From a virus, in the IMG/VR virus record IMGVR_UViG_3300009610_000020, positions 1-45,202 of that record: a stretch of DNA of 45,202 bases; one strand, 5' to 3'. How positions within the stretch are numbered: position 1 is the stretch's first letter; every line of letters starts with the position of its first letter. This document shows, one piece after another, positions 1-8,208 of the stretch. Below the pieces are notes generated by a model. The model was given only the letters and a program-made list of their open reading frames with translations, was not told where the DNA came from and ran no database searches. The position numbers were made by a program, and so were the translations under genes.

Positions 1-123
1 CACTGGAGAAAAGCTTCTTCAGTTCAGGATTGGCATTGAGGAATGCCGCCGTGAAGCCGTACTCAGATGCCAGAGTCGTGGGGTCAAGTGCTGGAGTCGT
101 CACGAGCTAAACCCCATATTCTG
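1..123. repeat. Terminal direct repeat, left copy (circular join)
   Basis: Bases 1-123 are identical to 45080-45202. The repeat covers the last codons of the NlpC/P60 gene and the first about 100 bases of the next late gene, so a late operon runs through it. An overlap of this size is what an assembler leaves when a circular or circularly permuted genome is closed. A true short terminal repeat is possible but less likely, because it would lie inside coding sequence. Confidence 0.95.
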
Positions 124-1410
124 AAGGACTGAGTGAGCAACACCCATGATGGAGCTTTGAGCATTCTGAGTCTTGAGCCAGTCAGGAGACTGGCGAATGG
201 AGTTCTCAAAGTCAGTAAGAGACATTCCAGTGGGAACGCCTTGGGCGTTCACCTTGTTGAGTGCACCCTGAATCAGTGGAGTATTCACATTGTAGCTACT
301 GTCGGGCTGCTCAAGCAGTTGACTCGCAACCTGCATGTAAGGCTGAGCAATGTCCTGCATCGTTGAACCACCATTGATCTGAGTGGCATAGGCAGGATAG
401 GCAGAGATAGCAGACTGGCGAATGTTCTCCATTGCATCATCACTCGTCATAAGTCCACGAGCAATCATCTGAGCCTGGTTCTTCACTGACTGATCGCTGA
501 CACCAACACCCATCTGAGTGGCGTACTGAGTTATCTGATGCTGGAAAGCACCTGCGGCACCCCCAAGGGTGCCATTGTTCTGAAAGGTGACATAGGTGCC
601 TAGAAGGTTGGACAGCTGACCTTCATCCATGTTACTTATGATCGCAGTCTTGGCTATCGAGCCAAGCTTACCAGCAGGAATAGCCGCACCCATCTGTCCA
701 GCCATCTGCTGAATCTGAATCTGCATGGCAGACAACTTGGCATTATAGGTGGCCGGATCAGTTGACTGCTCCTGAAGAGTCTCACGAGCTGAAGCGCTGT
801 TGTCCTTCCACCAGTTCGTGTTCTTCAGTTCGGCAGTGAACTTGTCAGCAGTCCAACTACCCGACACGGCCTGATTGAACAGACCCTTCAGGTCTGGATT
901 AGAGTTCAGAAACGAGTAGGCGAAACCATACTCGCTGGCAAGCTCCTGAGGACTTAGCTTCGGAGCAACATTGTTGGTGTCAGTATTACTATATGCTCCC
1001 TGGCCAGCAGCATTGGTGACGCCGCCAATGCGGCGTGCACCTACGAACCTCTGTGCATAGTACGACTGAGTGAAGCTGGTCAGCCTGACCTTCTCGCCAG
1101 TTCGAGGAGCCTCAAGCATCATTCCATTACCAGCATACATGGCAACGTGATCAGGCGTCTTACCACCTGGACCAGCGGAGAAGAACACCAAGTCGCCAAC
1201 CTGAAGCTTGTCCATGGATACAGCCTGACCCTGACCGATCTGATCGTAGGTCACACGGGGAATGCTGATACCGAAGTGCTTGTAGATCTGCTGCATGAGA
1301 CCAGAACAGTCAACACCAGAGCTGAGATTAGTTCCACCCCACACGTATGGAGTGCCAATGTACTGCTCGCCAAAAGCGAGCAGATCATCCCCGCTGATAG
1401 CAGCAGCCAT
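100..1410 (-). CDS. Virion NlpC/P60 peptidoglycan hydrolase with C-terminal structural domain
   Basis: 436 residues. Residues 1-130 form an NlpC/P60 cysteine peptidase domain: PYVWGG, then DCSGL with the probable nucleophile Cys35, GDLVFF near 72, and DHVAMY with His88. Such domains cut peptide cross-links in the cell wall. Residues from about 151 to the end are paralogous to the whole next gene (44310-45182), sharing ASEYGF, TADKFTAEL, STDPAT, TMQDIA and TQNAQ. The enzyme is therefore probably a virion protein that opens the wall during DNA entry, rather than the lysis enzyme. The ribosome site GGAGG overlaps the stop codon of the upstream gene. The GTG of the next gene overlaps this stop as GTGA. 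Confidence 0.85.
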   Translation of the reverse strand: MAAAISGDDLLAFGEQYIGTPYVWGGTNLSSGVDCSGLMQQIYKHFGISIPRVTYDQIGQGQAVSMDKLQVGDLVFFSAGPGGKTPDHVAMYAGNGMMLEAPRTGEKVRLTSFTQSYYAQRFVGARRIGGVTNAAGQGAYSNTDTNNVAPKLSPQELASEYGFAYSFLNSNPDLKGLFNQAVSGSWTADKFTAELKNTNWWKDNSASARETLQEQSTDPATYNAKLSAMQIQIQQMAGQMGAAIPAGKLGSIAKTAIISNMDEGQLSNLLGTYVTFQNNGTLGGAAGAFQHQITQYATQMGVGVSDQSVKNQAQMIARGLMTSDDAMENIRQSAISAYPAYATQINGGSTMQDIAQPYMQVASQLLEQPDSSYNVNTPLIQGALNKVNAQGVPTGMSLTDFENSIRQSPDWLKTQNAQSSIMGVAHSVLQNMGFSS

Positions 1411-1413
1411 TGA

Positions 1414-2250
1414 CTAACCTCCGATAGCAGACTTCAAAGCATTCATGTAAGTTGTGGCGGCCTGGTAAGCACCATACTCGGGACTCTTCTCAGCCTGCTG
1501 CATTGCCGCAAAGTTTGCAGCGTCCGAAGATACACCACCACTGGACTTGGTGGTGTCAGTTCCAATGACCTGACCACTCGCATCATAGGTGGTCTGGATA
1601 TTGGAGACTATAGGATTGGCCTTCTCCTTGGCATTCAGGAAGCTCTGGAAGTTGGACACCTCAGAGTCATTCGGTGCACGTCCAAGAAGCTGCTGTGCAG
1701 CCTGGAAGAAGATCGCCTGAGCATCAACCTTGTTGGTCAGGTTGACCTGGTTGACGGTCCTGTTGACTGTGCGAGCCTTGCTCGCTGAGCCGCTGAGGTT
1801 ACTGACATCCTTCGACAGGATATCCCATGGTGTGATGTTGGTACCTGCTGCATGATATGCAGCAGACTGGTTTACCAGTCCAGCCCATGCGTTCGCCAGG
1901 TCAGCATCAGCGGCACCAAGGTAGCTGGAACTTACCAGGCTCATCTTGGCACGGAACTGATTCTGCTCCTGAGGACTCCACTTGTAGTATTGGTTGGCAG
2001 CGTCAGTGACGTTGACATATACCGGCTGGCCGTTGATGCCAGAGCCGAACACTCCCATGTAGGGAACAACAGCACTGGCATCATACGGACCATAAGTGGA
2101 CATAGATCCGGTCTTCTGACCGAACATAGCATTCAGGCTGGTTGTCTGACCCTGACCAAAGTATGCACCAGGGGCAGTAGTCGTGGCAGTCCTAGCAGCA
2201 ATCGCACCGTTGATATTGGTGGGAGTTCCAGGAGCAACAGGTGTAGTCAT
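1414..2250 (-). CDS. Virion-associated protein of unknown role, MTTP family start
   Basis: 278 residues, rich in Ala, Ser, Thr, Asn and Gln, with no membrane segment or enzyme motif. It begins MTTPVAPGTP, like the genes either side (MTTPIPGQQ upstream, MTTPALDPTT across the join). A segment LLGRAPNDSEVSNF near residue 195 resembles a short helical motif that I associate with actinophage minor structural proteins, but I cannot name the family. Its ATG overlaps the stop of the giant upstream gene (TAATG), so the two are translationally coupled. Position between the giant virion protein and the NlpC hydrolase suggests a tail or ejected protein. Confidence 0.75.
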   Translation of the reverse strand: MTTPVAPGTPTNINGAIAARTATTTAPGAYFGQGQTTSLNAMFGQKTGSMSTYGPYDASAVVPYMGVFGSGINGQPVYVNVTDAANQYYKWSPQEQNQFRAKMSLVSSSYLGAADADLANAWAGLVNQSAAYHAAGTNITPWDILSKDVSNLSGSASKARTVNRTVNQVNLTNKVDAQAIFFQAAQQLLGRAPNDSEVSNFQSFLNAKEKANPIVSNIQTTYDASGQVIGTDTTKSSGGVSSDAANFAAMQQAEKSPEYGAYQAATTYMNALKSAIGG

Positions 2251-5200
2251 TACTGCTCCCCAGTGATGCTGTTAGTCAGGCCAGTGCCATCGTAGTGATC
2301 GAACATGTCCTTGCTGAGATACCTGTCATGAAGGGTCTGAAAGTAGGTGTTACCTTCGATCAGCTGCATGACGCCATTCTGGAACTCAGACTTCAGATCA
2401 GCATTGCTCTTGGCGTTGATGTCACCAGACGATGCGGTCTGAGCGGACCTGAAGTTGTAGTTCGTGTTGTCACCAGCGCGCTGAGCAAGCTCGGTCTTGA
2501 TGGTCCCACGAAGATTCAGGTACTGCTGAAGACCAGTGATGTCAGGTCGGTTCTGAAGTTCCTTGGCCGTGGCGATCTGCGTCAGGGCCAGAGCCTGACG
2601 GTCATCCTTGCTAGGGTCGAAGGTATTGTACGCTTCGGTCCATGATGCATTGTAGTAAGGATTGGCAGTCTGACCATCGAGGTTGTACGGATCACTCAGC
2701 GTCTGAACGAAAGCCTTCTTCTGTGCAAGCAGGTCTTCAGCGCCCTTGTCGTTCAGGGTGGTGAGTCCCCGCTGGAACAACTGGGCATTCAGTCCGTTCA
2801 TGAACGCTGTGTATTCCTGCCAACCAGTGTTGGCCTGAGACTTCTTCCATGCGTCAGAGGCAGACATCTTGGTGCGCTGACCTGAGATTACCTGCTGCAT
2901 GTAAGCAGTCTGACTGAAGTCTCCACCGCCCTGATCCCCAATGATCACCCCGGCAAGGTCTGGATACTGATCAATCAGATCCTTGAACTTGTTGGCGGTG
3001 TTCTGCCCGGCCCTGGTGGCCGGGATGCCAGGGATGTTGTTCTGGCTGAGAGACGTGGTGAATGCGTAAGCAGAGTCACCGTACTTGGCATAGAAGTTCT
3101 GATCAGCAGTCTGTGGATTGGCAGCCTGCATGGTCTTGTACTGGTCACGATAGAACTGATACGGGTCCTGGAATGAGACACCGAATGGCAGAACGACAGT
3201 GCCTGAGAAGAGTGCCTTCAGGAACACCATGTTCTCTCCGCGCTTCTTTGCCTCCGCCATGGTGGGCGGAGTCGAACGGAGCCCATTGCGGTACATGTAG
3301 TCCTGCTGCTGCATAGCCTGGAGAGTCATCTGTGAAGCAGTACCATCGTCATTGGACTTGATGATACTGTGAACGATGCCACCCCACAGAACATCACTGT
3401 CATGTGCAGTGATGCCAGTTGGCAGGATTCCAATCTTCTGGAAGAAGTCACCAACCTGAGGCGGAGCCTTCACGGCGAAGTGATTCGCTGCCATCTGAAC
3501 AATTGGACCTTCACCAGGGTTGTACCATGGATCATTCTGGAGTGCGATGTTGAGCGAGTTCAGAGGGATTCGCGCTACTGGAGTAGCGCCAAGACCAAGT
3601 GCATCACTCATATACTTCGGGAGCTGGAACCTGATATAAGTGTCGCTCTTGTCAACGAGAACCTTCTTGCCAGTGGCAGGGTCAATGCTATAACCATTGA
3701 CAATGGGATCATTGTTGTAGGTGTAGGCGTGACCGATGCGAGCGGGAGAAGTGTAAAGCATCCCAGCTCGGGCAAGGGTCTCAGGCTTGGCAGCGAGAAT
3801 GCGACCCCAACGGTTGAATGCCTCTTGCATCGGACCGAAGAACGGTGCAATGAACCTCATCGAGTGAGTGATCTTAGTCTCAAAGTCCATGTTGTAGGTG
3901 AACTTCTTAACATCACGCAAGGCCAACTGCCTTGCCGAGGTGGCAATCTGATCGAGGTGATCATTGCTCAGGTGAGTAAGACCCTGAGCCTCAGCCATCT
4001 TGTACATGTCCTGGACATGGCCCTCATAGAGCTTCGCGAACAGAGGATTACGGGAGAGAACATTTCCAGGAGTCTCAGCCATCATGCGGTACCACTTACT
4101 GATAACCTTGTCGATAGCCTGAATGGTTCCACCACGACCAAGAGCATAGTTGCTGCGCTCACCATTGACAGTGGGACGATATGCCTGCTCAGTCTCACTC
4201 ATCAGCTTTGCGATAGTCGCATCATCCTTGTTGTCAGCGACTGCCTGACGCAGTTCACCGAGCTTAGGACTGGCTACAGGAAGCTGATAGTTGACCTCAC
4301 TGTGGATACGGTCGGCCATTTCGTGAGCCGACATGTTGTCCAGCTGGAGATCCTTGAAATACTGACGACCAGCACCGTTCAGCCACTTCTCAATGTCATT
4401 GACGGAACCGCCCTTGACGGCGATCATGGCAGCAGGGTCAGAGGCTATCTGCCTCTGAACAACGCGAAGCCACGAACCGAGGTGACCACCCTGAGTGGGA
4501 TCAATCTCAACCCACCCAGGATTACCACGAATGCCAGACTGGATGTGGGATGCAGTGCCCCCGAGGGCACTGTCATATGTGCTTCGACCAGAGTTCATAT
4601 CAAGGAACATCTGACCCTGGGCACCTTCACCAGCACCAGCGACAACCTGACCATTGGGGTTGATGACACGCTTGTCAGTCAGCTTTCGACGAGCCTGAGT
4701 AAGGTTCGCCTCAGCAAGCTTGGCACCATCGAGCTGGGATTCGATCTGCTCGATACCCTGCCTGTGGAACAGTGCCATAGTGGCCTGTCGCGCAGCAGTC
4801 TTGTTGGACTGCGGAATGTACGACTGAACAGTGGCAAGGCGAGTCTTTGCCAGTTCAAGGTCATCCTGAAGCTGACTCACGGCAGACTTGTAAGCAATGT
4901 TCTTGGCATCAAAGCCAGTGGCGTCATATAGGAACCTGCTATTGGCGTTGCCAGCCTTTCGGGCTGCCTGACCGTACAAACCCTGCATGGTTCGACTGGC
5001 CATGCTGTGAGCGCCAAGCATTGCAACCTGACCAGCAAGGTCATCAGCAATAGCCCTCGGCCCATAGCCGAGTCGAAGGTGAGCCTGAAACTTCCACAGG
5101 TGGTTGAACAGACCAGAGAAGGACTGGTAACCATCAGCGGCCTTCTGGGCCGCGAGTCCGGGGCGAAGACCAGTAGTAATTCCCTGAGCTGCCTCATCAG

Positions 5201-6980
5201 CGGTCTTGCCACTGCCGAGGAGCTTGTTGAACGCACCAGCATTGTTGCGGAGGAGCTGGTTCATCTTACCGAAGTCCATCACTGGGTGATGGTTCTCCAG
5301 CTGAGAACCGAACACTGGGTGAGTAGCTACGATAGAACCGTCATCCTCAATGTGACTGACGTTGAGTTCAGTGCCACCAGAGGTAGTGATCCTGGAACCA
5401 CCATAGATGTTGGCATTGCCCATGTAGTTGGCTCGGCCCTCATTGAAGACCTGATAGATCTTCTTGGCATTGTCCTCATCGACACCATGCTTGAGGGCAA
5501 GACGCCCGAGCGTCTTCGCCTCAAGGTTCATCAGGATCTGACGCTTGGCCTGATACGGTGCGGAGATGTATTCACCGACAAGCTGACCACGCTCTACATC
5601 ATTGTAGACCTTGGACTCGCGAAGCTCGGCATCAACCTCACGGTACGAGGAAGGGTCGTCTAGCTTGACCCAACCCTTCGGCATGACATTGTTCCACTTG
5701 TCACCAATGAAGTTGACCATGCGAACTGGGCGCACGAAGAAGTTGGAGTACAGCAGGTTCATCGAGTGGGGCGTGATTGCCTTGTTTGCATCCTGGCCGA
5801 TCTTCGCCATGAGCGGAGTGAGACCAGGAGTGAAGTACATTCCCTCCTTCATCTGCCCGGCAATAGCAGCCTGACGACTCAGCTTGCCAGTCTGAGCATC
5901 GATCGCACTGATCTGATCAGAAATGGACTGAAGCTGATTGGCCACTTGGACAGCGCCAGGAGAGTTCGGGTTCGGGAACTTCGGAAGGTTGGCATACAGG
6001 CGATCCCGTGAACCGGTGAGATTCGTGAGCTGAGCAGCAAGCTCAGCATTCTTCGGGGCTATGTTGGCAATGGCGGTCTGGTCGCCCATGGCGACCTTGA
6101 GGACATTGTTGATCTCATCACGGTCAGCAGCATGGGTGAACGCGGCAGCAATGCCAGATGAGTTCCCACCCTGAGTTGCCCACTTCTGACGAGCAGCCCA
6201 AGCGGGAAAGTCAGCACCAAGCTTCTGCTTGTTCGACTCAATATAGTCGCCGAACTTGTTGAAGGTGGAGTTCGTCAGGTTCTTCTCAATGCTGTTGTTG
6301 AATCGACGACCATCGAACGCCGCTTGAGCGGCGTCGATCTGCTCAGGAGTGGAACGAATCACCTTACCAGTGAGACCAATAGCACCCTTGGTCGCGGCAC
6401 CGAGCATCGTCTCATTGGCCGTCTCGATGGACGGCCTGACATAGCCAGCAACCTTGGTCGCCTTAGCAGCCTTGCCAGCAAGGACAAGAGGATCTGCGTA
6501 CCAGCTGAAACCGGCATCAAGACCACCAGACACCCAAGCCTGGACACCGTGATTGTAGTAGTTGGCAACCTGATCAGGGTGATCCCAGATCAGAGTACCG
6601 TCCTTGTTCATGCCAGACTCGAACTTGCCGTTACCCTCAGGGTCCTTGATGAAGTTCGCATAGAGAACCTGACCAGGACTGACATGCTTGGCATCAGTCC
6701 ATGCGCGATCCCAGGTGTCACCAGAGAAGACTGATCCCTGGTTGTTGTTGCTCAGGTCACCAGTCGCCAGAAGGGCAGTCGTCACAGGACGACTGACATA
6801 CTTTGAGTAGATGGCATACATCTTTGAGCCAGCCCACTCGACAGGCTGCTGAAGCCAGTCGGGAACAACACCCTGATTACCTTGCTGAGTAGCCTGATTG
6901 GTGATCGAAGCACGGAGCTGGGACTCATAGGTGTTCTGGAGCTGCTGAGCTGACTGCTGGCCAGGGATCGGCGTGGTCAA
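2250..6980 (-). CDS. Giant virion protein, probable internal/ejection protein
   Basis: About 1,576 residues, the largest gene. I place the start at the TTG at 6980, giving MTTPIPG: GGAGG lies seven bases upstream, the overlap with the previous gene disappears, and the start matches the MTTP of neighbouring genes. An ATG/GTG/TTG-type start at 7025 is also open. The C-terminal half has a conserved-looking helical stretch (FTYNMDFETKITHSMRF, then APFFGPMQEAFNRWG). No peptidase or lysozyme motif was recognised. Podoviruses commonly encode one very large protein that leaves the capsid with the DNA, and size plus location fit that. The role is inferred from position. Confidence 0.8.
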   Translation of the reverse strand: MTTPIPGQQSAQQLQNTYESQLRASITNQATQQGNQGVVPDWLQQPVEWAGSKMYAIYSKYVSRPVTTALLATGDLSNNNQGSVFSGDTWDRAWTDAKHVSPGQVLYANFIKDPEGNGKFESGMNKDGTLIWDHPDQVANYYNHGVQAWVSGGLDAGFSWYADPLVLAGKAAKATKVAGYVRPSIETANETMLGAATKGAIGLTGKVIRSTPEQIDAAQAAFDGRRFNNSIEKNLTNSTFNKFGDYIESNKQKLGADFPAWAARQKWATQGGNSSGIAAAFTHAADRDEINNVLKVAMGDQTAIANIAPKNAELAAQLTNLTGSRDRLYANLPKFPNPNSPGAVQVANQLQSISDQISAIDAQTGKLSRQAAIAGQMKEGMYFTPGLTPLMAKIGQDANKAITPHSMNLLYSNFFVRPVRMVNFIGDKWNNVMPKGWVKLDDPSSYREVDAELRESKVYNDVERGQLVGEYISAPYQAKRQILMNLEAKTLGRLALKHGVDEDNAKKIYQVFNEGRANYMGNANIYGGSRITTSGGTELNVSHIEDDGSIVATHPVFGSQLENHHPVMDFGKMNQLLRNNAGAFNKLLGSGKTADEAAQGITTGLRPGLAAQKAADGYQSFSGLFNHLWKFQAHLRLGYGPRAIADDLAGQVAMLGAHSMASRTMQGLYGQAARKAGNANSRFLYDATGFDAKNIAYKSAVSQLQDDLELAKTRLATVQSYIPQSNKTAARQATMALFHRQGIEQIESQLDGAKLAEANLTQARRKLTDKRVINPNGQVVAGAGEGAQGQMFLDMNSGRSTYDSALGGTASHIQSGIRGNPGWVEIDPTQGGHLGSWLRVVQRQIASDPAAMIAVKGGSVNDIEKWLNGAGRQYFKDLQLDNMSAHEMADRIHSEVNYQLPVASPKLGELRQAVADNKDDATIAKLMSETEQAYRPTVNGERSNYALGRGGTIQAIDKVISKWYRMMAETPGNVLSRNPLFAKLYEGHVQDMYKMAEAQGLTHLSNDHLDQIATSARQLALRDVKKFTYNMDFETKITHSMRFIAPFFGPMQEAFNRWGRILAAKPETLARAGMLYTSPARIGHAYTYNNDPIVNGYSIDPATGKKVLVDKSDTYIRFQLPKYMSDALGLGATPVARIPLNSLNIALQNDPWYNPGEGPIVQMAANHFAVKAPPQVGDFFQKIGILPTGITAHDSDVLWGGIVHSIIKSNDDGTASQMTLQAMQQQDYMYRNGLRSTPPTMAEAKKRGENMVFLKALFSGTVVLPFGVSFQDPYQFYRDQYKTMQAANPQTADQNFYAKYGDSAYAFTTSLSQNNIPGIPATRAGQNTANKFKDLIDQYPDLAGVIIGDQGGGDFSQTAYMQQVISGQRTKMSASDAWKKSQANTGWQEYTAFMNGLNAQLFQRGLTTLNDKGAEDLLAQKKAFVQTLSDPYNLDGQTANPYYNASWTEAYNTFDPSKDDRQALALTQIATAKELQNRPDITGLQQYLNLRGTIKTELAQRAGDNTNYNFRSAQTASSGDINAKSNADLKSEFQNGVMQLIEGNTYFQTLHDRYLSKDMFDHYDGTGLTNSITGEQ

Positions 6981-6981
6981 T

Positions 6982-7176
6982 TTAGCCTCCAGGGTTGTAT
7001 GGCGGGAGCTGGCTCCCGAACACACTGGAAGCTATAGCATTCTGAGCATTGCGAGTCATTGGAATGGAGGCGAGATCATGTGCTACTCGTGGAGTCTGAA
7101 AGGTCAGTGAAGCGAGCGAGCCAAGCTCGTCAGCCCACTGCCCAGGATACAGATAAGGTGGAGACTGCTCAGCCAT
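6982..7176 (-). CDS. Small protein in the late operon, unknown function
   Basis: 64 residues starting MAEQSPPYLYPGQW, rich in Pro, Ala and Ser, with no membrane segment or metal-binding motif. It overlaps the preceding gene by 8 bases. Its last codons contain the GGAGG that serves the TTG start of the giant virion protein, so the two are probably coupled. Accepted as real because it fills the gap in a tightly packed operon. No function assigned. Confidence 0.6.
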   Translation of the reverse strand: MAEQSPPYLYPGQWADELGSLASLTFQTPRVAHDLASIPMTRNAQNAIASSVFGSQLPPYNPGG

Positions 7177-7579
7177 TGGATGCCGCCTTCACATTCCTGA
7201 CCAGGTTGCGCAGTGCCCAAGAGGCATTGTTCTGATTGGCCATGAACTGAAGCACTGGCAGATATGACTGAAGGTTCTTCACATCCTGATTGGACTGATT
7301 GGGGAGTCCCAGACTGGCGAGTCCAGGCCCTGCACCGCTAGCAGCTCCGCTAGTGACTGGTTCTCCAGGCCGCTGAGTGCCAGCTGACATAGGAATGACT
7401 GACGGCCCCCCACTGGGGGCCTGTCCCGAATCCCCAGCCATTGGCGCACCCTGCTGCTGAGCCTGATACGCCTGCTGCTCGCCGTAGTCTGCATTGGGGA
7501 GATCCTGAGTCTTCTGTACATCACCGATATCGGTGCGCTTTGAGAGCGCACCTGGACCTGAGACCTGGTTACTTGCCAC
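7169..7579 (-). CDS. Gln/Gly/Pro-rich late protein, unknown function
   Basis: 136 residues. The first 90 are low in complexity (Gln, Ala, Gly, Pro, Ser) and probably disordered. The last 45 (SNQDVKNLQSYLPVLQF onward) look helical. It overlaps both neighbours by a few bases, as elsewhere in this operon. It could be a small head or internal protein downstream of the portal, but only its position says so. A palindrome CACCGATATCGGTG and an eight-pair hairpin (7532-7552) lie inside it. Confidence 0.65.
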   Translation of the reverse strand: MASNQVSGPGALSKRTDIGDVQKTQDLPNADYGEQQAYQAQQQGAPMAGDSGQAPSGGPSVIPMSAGTQRPGEPVTSGAASGAGPGLASLGLPNQSNQDVKNLQSYLPVLQFMANQNNASWALRNLVRNVKAASNG

Positions 7580-7775
7580 TCATGATCTCCTTGAACTTGC
7601 GGTCAACTTCACGCTGCATCTGATGCTGGAGTGCCATCACGGCACCAGCACCAAAGGCGTTGCTGACTCCATCGAAGAACTGTGCTGTGATATTAAGGCC
7701 GAGTCCGATGAAGGACCACTTGTCATAACGTGCTGGTTTGTATTCGACAACGAAATCAAAGCCTTCATCGTCCAC
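7569..7775 (-). CDS. Small late protein, unknown function
   Basis: 68 residues, MDDEGFDFVVEYKPAR at the start and a basic helical end (QMQREVDRKFKEIMSGK). The middle (FIGLGLNITAQFFDG, AFGAGAVMAL) is mildly hydrophobic but not a clear membrane span. It starts nine bases after the previous stop and overlaps the next gene. Coding status rests on fit to the operon and a plausible composition. Confidence 0.6.
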   Translation of the reverse strand: MDDEGFDFVVEYKPARYDKWSFIGLGLNITAQFFDGVSNAFGAGAVMALQHQMQREVDRKFKEIMSGK

Positions 7776-7784
7776 GGCCCTACC

Positions 7785-7997
7785 TCACTTAGCGAAAGAT
7801 CCGCCACCCATGGTGAGCGGAGTATCAACCTGGATAGTGCTGTTCGGCGCGATAGACGGCGATGGGGAATTGGCCCGAGAAGCACCACGCTGAGAGGTGG
7901 ACTCCAGCGGAGGGGCGATGTGTGGAGCAAGCATGGCACCCTTCAGGGACGACCATGCACCCTCGGGACCGTGGTTAGGAAACATTCCGTCAGACAT
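7785..7997 (-). CDS. Small Pro/Ser-rich late protein, unknown function
   Basis: 70 residues from the ATG at 7997 (MSDGMFPNHGPEGAW). A longer frame from 8033 exists, but 7997 has GAAGGAAG just upstream and gives the short overlap with the previous gene usual here. The C-terminal part (SPSPSIAPNSTIQVDTP) looks disordered. No domain recognised. Confidence 0.6.
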   Translation of the reverse strand: MSDGMFPNHGPEGAWSSLKGAMLAPHIAPPLESTSQRGASRANSPSPSIAPNSTIQVDTPLTMGGGSFAK

Positions 7998-8208
7998 TAG
8001 TCTTCCTTCGGTTAGTGCGAGGCTTGGCCTCAACTTGAATCACCGCACCATGAGGGAACGGTGTATCCTCGGTGGGCTGGATCTCCAGCTCGCCACAGCG
8101 ACCACAGCGGAGATCATCCCCTGGGTCCTGTGGATACTTGTGAAGCTCGCCGGTATGGCAGAACTTACAAATGCCACCGACATAGACTGGTGTGAAACTA
8201 TCACTCAT
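7990..8208 (-). CDS. Small zinc-ribbon protein downstream of portal
   Basis: 72 residues. Two CxxC pairs (CKFC near residue 14 and CGRC near 35), with a His at the first pair (CHTG), form a likely zinc ribbon. The basic tail ends RTNRRKTNV. It overlaps the portal stop as ATGA-type coupling. Many phages carry such small zinc-binding proteins near head genes and their job is unknown. Binding DNA or a virion protein is possible. Confidence 0.75.
   Translation of the reverse strand: MSDSFTPVYVGGICKFCHTGELHKYPQDPGDDLRCGRCGELEIQPTEDTPFPHGAVIQVEAKPRTNRRKTNV

Noticed and set aside
3369-4931. 520-codon plus-strand open frame opposite the giant virion gene
   Set aside because: It is a mirror of a well-supported minus-strand gene, has no ribosome site, and its sequence is rich in residues produced by complementing that gene's codons.
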